Below are positions 11,823 to 26,100 of a stretch of 64,000 nt of DNA, one piece after another; the stretch's first letter is position 1, and each line of letters opens with the position of its first letter. The stretch comes from Lingula anatina. Its lineage: Eukaryota > Brachiopoda > Lingulata > Lingulida > Lingulidae. The notes below the pieces were generated by a model. It was not told the DNA's origin and did not search any database. It worked only from the letters and a program-made list of their open reading frames with translations. Location: the NCBI RefSeq assembly GCF_001039355.2, contig NW_019775444.1, positions 254,359-318,358 on the forward strand, written 5' to 3'. A program made the translations under genes and the position numbers.

Positions 11823-13796
11823 GTTTTTGGCCTGTTTTTTTTTCTTGTGTGAATAATAAGTGAACTTAATTGTCCCTGGATTCTGCCAAATATACAGTAT
11901 GTCACCAAGTCTGCTTAGTAACAAAACTTCCGTGTATGATGATTAACCCTGGTTACTTCCAGGTGCTAATTACCTTCCTACTGGTAAATTAATTTCAGCC
12001 CATAGGAATACAGCTAACTTCGTCAATATGCTGCACCCTTAATAAACGAATTTAAGTCGATAATGGAGGAAGGAATTTTAATTTATCTGTTGACAATTGC
12101 TCACCGTTACCTATAAATAGGCTCGCTGGTGCATGCTTAAGGCAAAGATATTTCAACGCAGTTTCCACTTGCAGGCAGTTAAGACTGTAAAATAACGGTT
12201 AAAAGGTTAGGAAAAAAGATCAACTTAAATTAAGTTAAAAAGAAATCAGCTGTGCAGTACCGCTAGCTCAGGCATTGGAAAATATATTCATACCAGGTGA
12301 GCGTTTCCTCATGTATTTGTTCTATATGCTGCCAAAATATGTCTGTAAAATATATATATATATTGTGATTACTAATGTTTGCCAAGACGCCAGAGTCAAA
12401 GATTGACTGTTAGTCGGTTTTCAACGGACGTTTTGCAATAAAGACGCTGCGTGCGTACTTCAATCATTTCGATTCTGCACGATGTTCGAGGTGATTTATT
12501 GCGCAGCTATTTATGGCATACAACGGCACAAGTAAGCGTAGAACTACTAAAATGTTTTAATTTTGTTTTCCTGTCTAGACATTGTAGTCTATAGTGATGA
12601 AAAATCAATGGGAGTCTCACTGGAATTGTTCAGGCAGAGTAATTTTGCACTTCACGTCAATTGTTTTTTTATATTTTCCTGATCAAAATATTCCAAGTTT
12701 GGTTATGTGCTGCAGAGACGTATTTTAGAGCCATCCATTCCTTGGAGCCTGCTGGTTCCTGTGCTTTGACAAATAACCTTCTACTTGTCAGTTACGCCAT
12801 CATAGAATAGTTGATAACAGATAACGAAAAAATAAGTAGCCTAGACCCTTCAAGTTGTTGGTGTTCCTTGTGAGATACTGATATTTGCATTTGTATCTGG
12901 GGTCTCTTTCTCTTTAGGCTAACCTAATATACACTTACACATACACAAAAGAGGAAGGGGCTAACACGTAAAAATTGTTGTTTAAACAATTACATGTAAC
13001 AGGTAATTCTAAGTTTATGAAGTCAGTGGTCTTTCACATTCGTAGTGAAACATAGCTGTAACTGTAACTACAACTTAAACCAATTTTTGTCGGCGGAACG
13101 GACTAGACAGCCAAGAGGAGCACGCACACGTGCTTTATGACGCACAGTGGTAAATGTCTATGAAGTAGAACAATCGTGTGAGGAACACGTCAGTGGTTAC
13201 AGTCACGATGTTTGGATATATGCTGTGAAGAGGAAAATGTCACACTGTACATTGCTCACAAACGTCTCAGTGGGTCGGTAATTCCCTTACAACGTCACGA
13301 ATCGTTGGCATTAGAAACTCCCCGAAACGTATTTTGCTTTTCATTAATGTCCAATGCAATCTTAATTTTATTCATGATAAGATGCTCTTTCCAAACGGAT
13401 TTTCCTGTTATTTGTCTTCATCCATGCCCATCTCTTACAATGTATCATTATAAACCTACGTGCTTGATGGAGAGTTTTGGTTAATTTCTAATATAACATG
13501 ATGGTTATTTGAAAAGCCCAAACTCGCTTAACGGTTGACTGAGTATAGTTAAAGGGCAAAACCGGTCATCTTGTGGCTGGTATATGATTTATATTGGTTT
13601 TTAAATTATAGTGGTACATGTATATGTATATAACACAGAATCATGCAATTCTTGGTCATTGTGTGTAATCAATCAAATGGAGTAGGCCGAGTCGACTTAG
13701 TAACCTAGTTAGACGCGTCGAGGGTATTGATTGTCCAAAGTACATGTACGATGTATTCTCAGATTTTGTGAACTGTGGTAAAAACTACTGAATAAC

Positions 13797-14032
13797 CATA
13801 CCTAAATCGAACTAGCAGGGTCGACCCACCTCCAAGGGGATTCTTGCTAAATTGCATTTAGCTTAAGGGGCTTAGATGTCTGGCACACCTACTGAAGCTG
13901 TTAAATATCTGCGATAATTACCCCCTAACAGCTTCAGTGGGCGTACCAGCCATCAGAGCCGCTTAAATTGAATGCAATTTAGCGAGACACCCCTCGGAGA
14001 TGGGTCAGCCCTGCTTGATCAATATAGGTATG
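13797..14032. mobile_element. Inverted-repeat element, family A copy 2 (MITE-like)
   Basis: The ends CATACCTA and its complement TAGGTATG enclose long imperfect arms. The left arm reads AGCAGGGTCGACCCACCTCC then GGGGATTCTTGCTAAATTGC; the right arm is the mirror image. The middle has ATAATTACCCCCTAACAG, matching the middle of the 3.5-kb copy on the opposite strand. It has no ORF. If the 10.9-kb exon is right, it lies inside the 5' intron of the Di-Ras gene. Confidence 0.7.
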
Positions 14033-15102
14033 AGAACGGGGTCTAATAAATGATAGGCAATTTTTGTTATTCGTAATCTTACTTTTCCTAAACCGGCGGA
14101 GAGTCACATGTACAGTGCTCTGCATAAAAAATGGGAACAAGATTTTAGTCTGTTAACTTAAATTTCCTAAGAATCACGTGTGCATCAAGTAATATGAAGA
14201 TACCCATTGTTGTAAATTTCGAATAGGAGGAATGATTTACACTTACAGTTTCACAAATCGAATCCAAAAATGGGTGGAACCTGCTAGAAAAGGTTTTGGA
14301 TACTTCTGATACATTGTCTTGCGGCGGTTTCTCAGAGTGTTGTACAAATTTCTTAAATATATATTCTGATAACGAAACTGTTAAATTGCCGTTGGTTTTT
14401 AGCCTGTATGTGTGCGTATATATATGTTTGCGTGTGTGAAAAAGGTAGAATGATGACAATGGCGCTTTCACACAGAAACGCAGAATAAACCGAAAACGGG
14501 GATTGCTTTGAAAATTCCATTAAACTGAGCGCGAATTGTCATGGTCTTTTGATTCAGACACTATCCGGTCGTCCATATTATCTACAAGTCATTAATTTTC
14601 TATCGTCTATAAAGCGCCCGTTCTGCGTGATATGATACAAAACTGGATCCAAAATCAATAAACACAACTGCATTATTTTACCAAAAATGCCGCCATTGTT
14701 TTGTGCTGTTTGAAAGACAAACTCATGTCTTTTGTGTATAAGTCCCTGTGAAATATCGTTTCTCCCAAAACAATTGACAATTGATATATACTACATGTAT
14801 GCAATATTGGCCACAACCATTTCACTTATTTGTCGAAATACAATATTTGAGGAAAAAATATGAATTGTATAAACTAGTGGTATTCCATTTGGGGACATAT
14901 ACTGATACGACATTTTGGTGTGATGTATGCCACATCACAGAAGTTTTGGCTCTCGAAATAATAAAGACTCTACCAAGCCAGAAAGTCATCCTGTGCGTTG
15001 AAAATGTCTTTTTGTTTTTAATTTTTTACGATGTCGCCAATTGCATTGTTTTTCGTTTTCTCTTTTTAGAGTGACCCGGATACATCCCTCCGTCTTCGAG
15101 TA

Positions 15103-15702
15103 ATGCCGGAACAAAGCAATGACTACCGTGTGGCCGTCTTCGGCGCAGGCGGCGTGGGCAAGAGCTCCTTAGTCCTACGATTCGTACGGGGTACATTCCG
15201 GGAGAGTTACATTCCAACTATTGAGGACACATACCGCGAAGTGATCAGTTGCAATAAGCAAGTCTGTACATTACAGATTACAGATACAACGGGCAGCCAT
15301 CAATTCCCGGCCATGCAGAGACTTAATATTAACAAGGGACACGCTTTTATATTGGTCTTCTCAATAACGAGTAGGCAAAGCCTGGAAGAACTTAAACCGA
15401 TTTACAACGAAATCAGGGAAATTAAAGGAGATCTTGAAAACGTCCCAATAATGCTAGTTGGCAACAAATGTGATGAGTCTTACAGAGAGCTACCTCAGGC
15501 AGAGGGGCAGACTCTCGCTAGGGCCTGGAATTGCCATTACATGGAGACATCTGCCAAAACGAACCACAACGTGAAAGAACTGTTCCAGGAGTTGCTTCAA
15601 ATGGAGACCAGGCGAGCAATGAGCCTCACGCCGCTCGACACAAAGAAAACAAAATCACAGAAACGAAAGGAAAAACTGAAGGGGAAATGTACGATAATGT
15701 GA
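15103..15702 (+). CDS. DIRAS: Di-Ras (DIRAS1/2-like) small GTPase
   Basis: This 199-residue Ras-family GTPase is the length of vertebrate DIRAS2. It starts [10 protein letters not shown], the conserved Di-Ras N-terminus, which supports this ATG. The P-loop GAGGVGKS is at residues 14-21, the switch I region includes YIPTIEDTY (36-44), G3 is [10 protein letters not shown] (61-70), G4 is NKCD (121-124) and G5 is ETSAK. Ser65 stands where Ras has the catalytic Gln61, a Di-Ras hallmark linked to weak GTP hydrolysis and a largely GTP-bound state. The tail is lysine-rich and ends in the CAAX box CTIM (196-199), predicting prenylation and plasma-membrane attachment. The coding region is one exon, as in vertebrates. 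An acceptor at 15063-15069 implies an upstream 5' exon, perhaps at 10.9 kb. The choice between DIRAS1 and DIRAS2 cannot be made for an invertebrate. Confidence 0.96.
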   Translation: MPEQSNDYRVAVFGAGGVGKSSLVLRFVRGTFRESYIPTIEDTYREVISCNKQVCTLQITDTTGSHQFPAMQRLNINKGHAFILVFSITSRQSLEELKPIYNEIREIKGDLENVPIMLVGNKCDESYRELPQAEGQTLARAWNCHYMETSAKTNHNVKELFQELLQMETRRAMSLTPLDTKKTKSQKRKEKLKGKCTIM

Positions 15703-17930
15703 TAAGCGGTTGTGTGATAGCTGTGACTTAGATAATGCAGATTCGAACTGTTTTTGTGAGCTGTGGAGCCACGAAGCGGACAGAGTGCCGTTTCGAACGA
15801 CCAAACGAAAATGGTGTGAATTTGCATCAATATTTGGTGCTGATAGAAAATGGAACATGTCCCGATTGTCATCAATGATTTTCAGATCGGTCTATACAAA
15901 GAAATCCATCCATTTTTAGGCACCACAGACTCTGAGCACCCCTTTTTTTCCTTTTTGTATTATGGTCAGCCACCATCGATCATCGCCGTATAATTTGTAG
16001 CATTCCCAGGCTTAGGGTTTTCCTATAACCGAAGGCCTCTTGGCAATAAGTACGTCATGCTCAGTCCTATTTTGTAGCACTCCAATTCAGTTATCGATCG
16101 CCGGTTACCCAAAGCTGGTTGGTTTTGTTAACGTTCCCAAGGTCGCTCTTCAAAACCGTGGGCTGCATGCACATGTGCGTTAAGCTGCATACCATCCAAC
16201 GCTCGTGGGAAAAATTTTAGAGGGAATGAAACACTTATACAATTAGAAGTATAAAATACAGGTTTTTATGTAGTTTTTTTACAACTGTGCACATTTCATA
16301 CAGCGATCTTTAAATTATTTCCAGTTAGGTTTCCTTTGTAAATCCGTTTCCATATTATTCACAAACCAACGTCGAAATTCTTTTTCATGGTAGGCATATA
16401 CTCAACTTCATCGTGCCTATTACCAAAGTTGAATATACATAATATGTAGCTTATAATGTAGATACACGTAACATCACTAAGGCAGTTACAGAAAAACATA
16501 AAACATGTCTATTTCGAACACACATCTTTTAAATGCAAAGGGCAGAAGTCTAAAACAGCGGTAAAACAAGCTCCTTGAAAATCCCTATAAAAGAGAGGCT
16601 AGTATCATTTGTACATATCAATGATTTATAAAAAACTGTTGCTCGTCATATACCGAATCAACGAGATCAAATTTCTCTCTGAATTTAATTGACATTGATG
16701 TGACTCGAAGTCTATACATCAAACTCCTACGTGAATCTCTTTATTCGGGGAAAGCCTCGGATTACGAGGGTATCGCAAGCAACGAGCGAGCAAAAACCTC
16801 AAATCAATGCGACAGCTTGTCTTACCACGGGCAATGTGAACAAGCTGCAATAAGCTTGATTGTAGTATTTGCTTTGAACATACTCCTTTTGCTTATGGCT
16901 ATGATAAAACAAAGGAATTTTTGTGTTATTAATGATAAAACAGGTATTTGCGTGTCTGTGTGTGCAGAAAAGGAGGTATATTTACAGGTCGACATTGCTT
17001 GAGAAAGCCAATAGATAACTATATACGGTCTATTTTTAAATATTGAAATACGATGTTTTGTTATCTAGACAGTTATAACTAAATGTTGTTCACAGTGTAG
17101 ACACTGGATTATTAAAAGCGGTTCTTGTTAAATAATTTCACATGTAATCCACTACAAATGTTGGATGTAGGACATTTAATCACAATATCTTGACGTTATT
17201 GCTATGGTTTCAACATTAACATTGGATTGCAAAAAGTGCAATTAATCAAGATATTTAATTTGTCGCCAAGTGCAGGTCGCTTGGGCCTTAAAATACAAAT
17301 AAGCATAATGTTATTGTAAGGAGTAAATGTTAATACATATTATGTGCTGTGTATGTATGTATGTATGTGGAAGTCACAGTCGTCTTTGTAATCTGTCCCA
17401 CATGATTTAACTCCAAACGTATTACAGCAGAGATAATTGCTACAAAAACTGAAAATGCCATCTAAGAGATGGATGGGTTTAAAGCCGTTTTAAGCTAGGC
17501 CAGATTATCTATGCACCGATTCTACTATTATCATATGACTATATTCTAATAGTAACATATTTGATGTATCATTCAATAGCGATTGAGTTATATGCTTGTC
17601 TTATATAAAGAAACTGAAATCGCGTGTAACAAAGTTTTTTCCCCGAAAACCCTTAGTTCAAGTGTTACTGTCAGCCTTATTGTCGTGTAAAGATTGTTTT
17701 GAAAACTACCAGAAATCAATTAAGTAAAAAAAGAACGATATTATTATTGTCATGTCTTAAATGCCAAACCATTTCCTATTTTCATTGTAGTATGTTTTTA
17801 AGCACGAATCTGAAATGCCGTGCATTTTTTCTTTGTTTTGCGTTATCCATGTTGTATTTTTTGTCAAAAATTATCGTACATGGCGAATTTTGTATGTTAA
17901 GTACAGAAATAAATTGATATTCGATTTACA
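15703..17930 (+). other. Likely 3' untranslated region of the Di-Ras gene
   Basis: After the stop there is no coding signal, only AT-rich sequence. The first canonical AATAAA I found is at 17908-17913, which would give a 3' UTR of about 2.2 kb. An earlier non-canonical site cannot be excluded. Confidence 0.4.
17908..17913 (+). terminator. Candidate poly(A) signal for the Di-Ras gene
   Basis: AATAAA within AT-rich DNA downstream of the Di-Ras stop. Assignment rests on position only. Confidence 0.35.
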
Positions 17931-19060
17931 AAGCGTCAAGTTTTAGTCATTGTTTAAGTTGTTTTGACTATCACAATTAGCAATATATCATTCTCTTGGA
18001 AGTAGCACTTCATTAAAGGGCTCTAATGAGAGATTTGATCTATTATTTCTGACGCAAAATGAAAACAAATTCTGGTGAGGTAATACAATATCTTTAGCCA
18101 CCATTATTGCATTAACATGTTGTTTCATGAACAAATCGTTACCAGAGATTGATCGGAACGGCCCATTGCGTTGGCTCTCAATAGTTTATCGCCTCTACTG
18201 CAATCGTGTCAACCTACCTCGCAAGTTTTTTAAGACGCGCAAATAATGTAAACAAACAGTAGCAAAATCCATTTTTCCTGGAAATTTCAACTCTTCCCAT
18301 TAATCACCATGGCACATCTTATCCAAAACAGTTCACAGAATTGCGATCAACAACCGGTTCCTTAATTATAGGTTTATAGTTTTTTGAGCCACTTTCGTAG
18401 TGAGGATTAAAGACTGATTAATTTTAATCTTGACGGTAAAATTCAGAACATGAGAACTTAAAAAAAATGTCTGTGGAAATTTTATCGGAAAATACCATTA
18501 TATGTCAATGACAGGAGACGTGGCGGCTGTCTTATCTATCAAGACGTGGAAAAGGAAACTATGGCGATGATGACGACTTCGACGATGGGAGATCATGACA
18601 AAAAGGCAGACCTTGTTAAATCTTATTCTTACCACTTTTATTACTGTATATTTCTCATACAAAAATAGTTGGTTTGTGCGTGGGCACGATAAGCATGATT
18701 CGCGATACCAATGAGAAATAATCAGAGGAAAATTGGTACCGATGACGTACATAGAATATCCTTTTTGAAGAGCTTGTTTACCTCCAATTAAACACAATTT
18801 CCTTTTCGTACAATAATGCTGAAATAATGATGTCTCCACATCTCCATTATGTCACATGAAAGCGTCCTGTTTTGATCTGTTCTCGAGATCATAACAGGAT
18901 ATATCAAGATATTAAAAGCTTTGCGGAACTCTTGACTTTCATCAAGATCATAACAGGAAATAAAACATTAAATTAAACATAACAAGGGCCTAAACGTTAA
19001 AAATCAAAATGAACAGAGTATAGAGCAAGCAATGCCAGACATACATGTAGCATACAAAAA

Positions 19061-19257
19061 TACAGACCGGTGTGACAGGAATGGTAGACGGCTAGGATTT
19101 GTAGTCTCTTCCCCATTACTTTGTACAGGTGACATTCGTCCAACATACTAACCCCAATATTCCAACGTAAAGATACCTTTACCTGTACTAATCATATGGG
19201 ACCCTGGACTTACATTCCTACATGTAGGACTACCATTCCTGTGAAACTGGTACATTA
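19061..19257. repeat. Imperfect inverted repeat (possible MITE)
   Basis: The left arm has 'gtgacaggaatggtag' and then 'taggatttgtag'. The right arm, read on the other strand, has 'ttcacaggaatggtag' and then 'ctacatgtagg'. The core CACAGGAATGGTAG-type words match closely. No ORF or clear flanking duplication is visible. Confidence 0.5.
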
Positions 19258-19533
19258 CAATCAGGTTAAGTTACACCAGTAAATCAAAAAATATTAAAAA
19301 TAAACAACAACATATAAACAACAAGTGACTAAGCTACACTCACTACAGATGACAACACTTCAGGGAAAAAAAACAAAGCTGGGATATGAATACAGCATTA
19401 CAATTACTGCAATAACTCATTTGAATAGAAAAAGACACATTGTACAAGACTCATATATGTACTGGTTAGTATTAATTTCAATTTCTGTCAGGTCACTTCA
19501 ACAACGATGGGCTAGACAGTAAATATATCACAA

Positions 19534-19539
19534 TTTATT
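19534..19539 (-). terminator. Candidate poly(A) signal for the 881-residue gene
   Basis: TTTATT on the plus strand reads AATAAA on the minus strand, about 610 bases beyond the stop codon at 20149. Position is the only support. Confidence 0.35.
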
Positions 19540-19980
19540 CAATGGATAATACTGCCACTGATATTAGGAATCTCAGACACATAAAACCATTAAAAAAAGT
19601 CACTGGAATCAGTCTCACAAAATAAGTTTGGACTGCGCTATTGTCTTAACTTTTAGACCAAAAATTTGGCTAAGTAATCTAAATACTCCAGTTAGACTGC
19701 TCATGGTTTAAGTTTGCATAGTTCTGAACTCCACTTTTGAGACAAGTCTGATACAAAAATAATATGGTCTACTCTTTAAAAAGCAGTTTGTTATTTGTTA
19801 TCAACTCTAGCTAGATATAAAATGGCATAGTTACATTACAATAAACACATATAAAATAAAACTTTTTTATCAATGCTAAAGTACATTGACTGTTACAGGT
19901 ATAGTCTAATTGTAGAGTATCAATAAAGCTAAAGTATAAAAAGGGATTGGTGTTGCTGTAGCTTGCATTCTACCCATTCG

Positions 19981-20030
<50 letters not shown>
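19981..20030. repeat. (AT)n microsatellite
   Basis: Long AT run with one ATAC interruption, in the presumed 3' UTR of the minus-strand gene. Confidence 0.9.
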
Positions 20031-20033
<3 letters not shown>

Positions 20034-20148
20034 CCATTATACTAAACAGATGTACTGGTTCATATATCACATTTTATCTTAAATCAAAATTGCATAGAAA
20101 TGCTGGCTAAGGAAAAAAAAATGAAATACCATATATAACATATGCATA

Positions 20149-23100
20149 TCACTTCTCATGCTTTAGATATAAATCTTGTATATCTCTCTGTGCATCTTGC
20201 TGTACCACCTGCAAGTCACTTTTAATTTGCTCCCTCAGTGATTTCAACTCTTCAGCAGGGGGCACAGGCTCTGGGGGGACTGGCTTTGTTGCCTTGGCAA
20301 TAATCTCTGTCACTTCAGGTGGGTTTTCTATGGGATCTCTGGTAACTTCTTTTATAAGTTCTTTGGTTTTTAGAGACACTGCTGTCACTTTTGGCATTTC
20401 TTCTTCTGTTAATGAGACAGAGTCCTCTTCGTCTGATTGCATATTGCTTCCATTTTCAAGATGGCTAGAACTGTCGTCTGCTCTATCATTTGCAGCAGGT
20501 GACTCCAATCCAGCATCATCCAACATGGAGGCAGCACTATCCATTTCGGGATCCAGGGTAACTTCATCATGAAAATGTTTATGAAAACTATCATCAATGT
20601 CACTTTGCATTCCATCATCAAAATCCCTTTCAGTATTTTGCCCACTACCTTCTTCAGATATAGGCTCCTGTATTGTAACATGTAGACCCCTATCACCGAA
20701 GTCATCAGAAATTGAGTTAATGTCGGACATCGATCCGCTGTCGCCAGAGGGGATGTTGACATCATATTTATGGTGACTACCCATATCAGATGAGGCAGGA
20801 GTGTTGACAGGGGAGAACCCTTCATTCAATAGTCTATAATTCCTGATATGTGCATACTCATCATACTGACTTGTGTGTTCCTTAACAGGGGTGACCCCAG
20901 TTTGCAGGCTGCGGAGGGTGGTAGGGTCTGATGGCTTACTACCAGACACATTAATCTGTTGTGTAATTTGAATATATTCTGGGTCACCTCTCTGACCATG
21001 GGAACTGATACTCGCTCCGGCTGCTGCTCCTGATTTGTGCAAGGGCTGCCCAGGGCGAGGTCTGATGGACTGAGGTGTCCTTACCCGGCTGTTACTTGCA
21101 GGAGTGGACAGTCGAGATTTAGCCCTAGTTTCAGCTCTCTTCTCAGCAGCTGGGGTGAATATCCTGAGATTTGGATCTGGCGGTCCACTGAATGCAGACA
21201 TGGCTGTGCTGGGTCGTATTGCACGTGCATCACTCCACGATGAATCTGCCATGCTAAGTTTGCTTGGGCTTCGGAAATCTCGCCCATAGGGGCTTGGGCT
21301 TCTATTTCCATGAGTAGGACTAGGGCTTCTCCCTGCAGTTCTGTAATTAGGGGGACTTGGACTCCTGCCTGCACCTCTACGACTCTGTGGACTTCCATTT
21401 CTAGCTCCATGTGATTTTGGAGAGTGCTCTCCATCGTCCTGCCTTTCTCCATCCTCTTCTCCACCTTCATCTGATTCTGCACCATTATTTCTTGACTCCA
21501 AATGAATTTGAAAAGGCAAGTTCCTAGGTGTTCTAGGTGATCTTTGAGTTTTAATCTTTATGATGTCATCTAACACAAGACCCTTGATCCGTTCCTCCTC
21601 CTCCTTCTTTCTACTGTCTATTGCAATGTCTGTGATGTTCTCTCTCTCTGCACCATCCATGCCTGTTCTGCTCTTGCTGCGACGCTGCACTTGGAATCCA
21701 TGTTTTCTTACAACTGGTGGTTTCCGCAGTGGTTCATCAGACAGCAACTTTTGGAACACGACTGGATGGTTTTCACACAGGCTCTGAAATAGTCAGTAAA
21801 AAAATTTTTTTGAATCTATCTGTGATCCAGCATAATTTTGGGTGTATTTTTGTTTCTTTTTTGAGCATATCATCTTATGTCACGATTAACAATGAAAAAC
21901 CTACTAATTATAAGATGAGTACTGAATCAAACATTTTAAAAAATCCTATTTATAAATGCTAAACATATTCACAGGTACAATTTTTCTGACATTCACAACA
22001 TGTTTTAACCTCTAGAAAAATAATAAGTAAGACACATATTACACCTAATATCAAAATATGTGACCATTTACAATAAAACAGTACTCACAGGTTTTGGTCC
22101 CTCATTCTTAGGTTTCCTGGGCTCAATGACCTTGGTCCCTGGGTACTGTATCTGACCATCCCAGGACAGAGGGGGTGGACCAAGCTGCTGTGTGGTGACC
22201 AGGGCATCTTGAGCTTCAGCCATAAGATTTCTAAATGATTCAAATGTGTTTCTCATTAGGGCAGGACACCTTACAGTATAGTGATGTTATATAACCATTC
22301 AATTTGTCTAAGAGATACTGCTGCAAGAAATACATTTTAAACTTAAACTTTACTTATAATTATTTTCTTAAATTCACCATTATTTCATCATGAAATCTAT
22401 TCTTAATATAGTATCGATATCTTTTTGTTTAAATCACCAAACAATGGAAAAAAACAGAATTTAAAATAATAATAATAATAAATGCACAATTACTTTTTCT
22501 CATCCATTTGTACTTTATTTTTGGAAATCTTTAAGTTGTAGGAGAGTATTTCTCCATTCCTTCCAACTCTTATTTTCTCCCCTTTCTTGAGCTGCATTGC
22601 CACCCTGTTGCCTGTGTCTCCCTCTATATTGTAGTAATCGTCTTTTTTCTTCATAGCTAAAAAGAAATAAAAGACACAATAATCCATTTCTTATACAACT
22701 CCATGTACTAAGAATATGTACTACTAGTATAAAGTTTACATAATGCATATTTGTGTGCATTTTCAAAAACATATTTAATAAACATAAATTAATCATAGTG
22801 ATGATTGTTTAACCCCACCCACCCAAGCTTCTAAACTCAAAATTTTTTAATAAAGGTAAATGAAGATTTTTAAAATGACTGTCACCTAAAATATAAATGA
22901 CTTTTAATTCAAAAGTTTAATACAAAAATTTCATCTTCAAATTTCATTTCTAGTGGTAGGTAATCATGGCTGTGTAGGGGGTGGGGGGGGGGGAGGGTAG
23001 AGTGTTGCTTGTATATAGCCGCATATCAAAATATGCCTGTCTCACCTGTAAATGCGTCTACCACACCAGAGGACGTGACATCATCTGTAGCTCCTCCCCC

Positions 23101-26100
23101 AAATGTCAGCCACTGGGATGGTGGTTCTAAACGTGCACTAGCATCACCACGTGCGTATACCCCACCTGCCAAACTATGCTTCTCAGGTAAAAACTGTTCA
23201 TGAATCTGGCTGGTTTTCTTCTTGTAGCTTTTTGTTTTTTCTAAAAGTTCTGGGTCAACTTTTATTGTCATATAAGGCTCAGATAAACTTTTTTGTTTGT
23301 GGGAATGCAACCCTGAAATAATGATTAATTTTTTCCTTAAATTTTCATTCAGTGAAAATAGGTCAAGGTTTCAAAAAGTTAATTCAGTAATAATATCAAA
23401 ATGTATTACTAAGAAATCTATCAAATAAAAAATGTTTTTACTAGTATTATTACTGATTAGTTTTTAGTTAGAATTAGAAAATTATATACGAACATCTAAT
23501 CAACTGGGTTCAAATTTGCTTATTCACATTCCTTTGATATTATACTTCATCTCTTATCTTATTTCCTTTGATATACCCTTTTTATAAAACAGATGCGTGA
23601 TTATCACTACTGGCAATTGAGTAAACATTTGAGGGCCCTTAATAATGGTAAATAAATGTTAGATTTGTTGGATGTACAATACTATTCCTGATTTAGAAGT
23701 GGAACTACAAAATACTAGCACTCTTCTCAATTGCAATCAACATATAATATAAATATCACGTGTGAAAGCTCCACCTCTTTACATGACCAAACAATACAGG
23801 TATTTCAGCTGTAAGTAATAAGGTGCTTAGGGACAATAAGGTTCTGAAATGGTTTTCAATAACAAACCATTAAAAAACACTGTTGTTCTCAAATCAGATA
23901 TACATGTACATTTGATTATGTAAAGTAGCAAGCAATTCATGATGGACACTTGGGGTGTGATTGAGAGTATAAACATTTCTTTATGTAATAATATTCTTGC
24001 ATAAATTTCACAATCGTCTACTCTTATCTAAAATTAACCATAAGATATAAGATAGTCAAGTCCAGTGCTTTTTAACTTCCAACCATGCAAACTAAGAAAC
24101 TTGACTGATTTCACTCTATGACACATGATTCTTTCTGCACAAAATCATGTGTACATTTATGGATAGTTTTTAAAAAAATCATTTTGAAGTTTTCTAGAAA
24201 AATCAAATATTGACACATACATGTACTAGCATTTCAAGTTTAATAACAAATTTTTATTTGAATTACAACTGTCACACTGGTATCTACATATATCTCTCTG
24301 AGTTACACCTAACTTCATTTTTTATTTGGAATCTCATTAATCAAAATGTCAGTTTTTGAAGACCTTTTTTAATAAATAAAAGATTAAAATCTTGAAACTC
24401 ACAACCAACCCTTTCTCTTCCTAAGTTCCAAGATTTTAATTGCCAAAATATTGTAGTCTCTGCTAATCTGACATGAAAAAGATGCTCTTGTCTTTTCTCA
24501 ACATGACTATGAAAAAGCACTGGGGAAATAAAATTATTTCTTGATACTAGTATGTTCTTCTTACCTGTGGTGTGCGGCCTCTTTGCTCCTAACCCAGATT
24601 TCAGCTTCTGCGATTTATCTGGCGATGAAGCAGGGCGGAGTGCAGGGCCTGTAAACAACAGGTTCAAAGCCATCTATACTGAATAACAATCAGTTCAAAC
24701 TTAATTAACACTTGTTATCCAGAGTTTCACAACATCTGGTCTGTCATATATACTGTGGCGGTTCTAGTTGCACAGGTTATATACAACAAACTTACTTATT
24801 GAAAGTAAACCACAGAACTATTGTATGGAAGAAAAGAAGTGTTGGGGAAACCGTGAAAAGAGTTCAGATGTTATGAGAGTCCGAACAATGGGATTTATTG
24901 TGGAGGTTTGCTACTGTTCTGATGAATGCACACAAAAGTTTCAAACAAACTGTAGCGGTTTTGTAATGCCTGTCCCCACAAGAAAACCAGAAATTATCCG
25001 AATTCTTTGAAGCAAATAATGCAAAGTAGAATTAAAATCTTTATCATCAAAACAAATATCATACAAAGGTACAATAGATAAACACATGTATACATAAACA
25101 ATTCTACTAATCCAACCTTTTCTTTTCTTGAGTTTAAGGGGTCAAACTTTACAACTATCAAAACATAATAATTAAAAAAATTACAATCATATATGCTATC
25201 AGGATAAATCACTCCTGAAGCAATCCCTTGTAAAATTGTAATTTTCTCTATTTACCAAATTCAAAATAAAGATATATTCTATCTGAACTTAGGTGCAGAT
25301 GAAAATCAAATATATTCAAGTAAGTGAAAGCCGCTGCGCTTTTCTCTCAACTTTGGAACAAATTGACTAATAAATGATGAGCAATAATATTTCACAAGCT
25401 ATGCATTTCATTTACTAAATAAAACGTTTTAAAAAGCCATTAGAAATGTTGGCAGAATTTGGGGGTGGACTCCAGATGAAAATTTCAACTATATTTGTTA
25501 AGAGCCTTAAACCAGCAAACAAATTAATGTTCTCCAGTAAACATTTACCAGGTGTGCAAAATGTTACTTACTATAAGAAACCGATTAAATTCATCTGTTT
25601 TTAACAAGCTTCTGAACCATGGAAAACATGTTAAGAACTGATTTCTTATTAATACTTAAGGAATCGAGTTACTTGCCGACACAGCAAAAACAAATACTTC
25701 ACCAACATAAAAACAACACATTCCAAGTGAAATGTCACTTTTTGTGCTGATTTAAAAAAAAAAGAAAGAAATAGTTAGACCAGCAACTAGAAACAGCAAA
25801 CCTCTAAAAATGCTTCTCAGTTTCAAAAAAGAAGCTTCTAAGCTACTTGCATAATTCTCCTTACCTTTGTTAATAAACAATCATTCAAATTCACCAACGA
25901 AACTGGCAGTATTTCACACAACATCTACAACAGTTTTACTGTGGTCTCCTTCCGAAAATGATTTAAGAGCACATGAGAAACAAATCATACTGTACTTCTG
26001 CTGGACATATCCATATATACAAGAAATCTAAGTAATTTGAGATACTTAAACACGACCGTTGTCATAACCTTCCTTTATTACATACATGACATACTGCTTA

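Noticed and set aside
11684-11924. Minus-strand Ser/Leu- and Val/Cys-rich frames
   Set aside because: They are translations of the AC/AG microsatellite with no domain or splice support.
14145-14471. 108-codon minus-strand frame upstream of Di-Ras
   Set aside because: Composition is ordinary, there is no domain, no splice partner and no neighbouring exon.
16700-17002. 100-codon plus-strand frame after Di-Ras
   Set aside because: It lies in the likely 3' UTR, and its short hydrophobic stretch alone does not support a gene.
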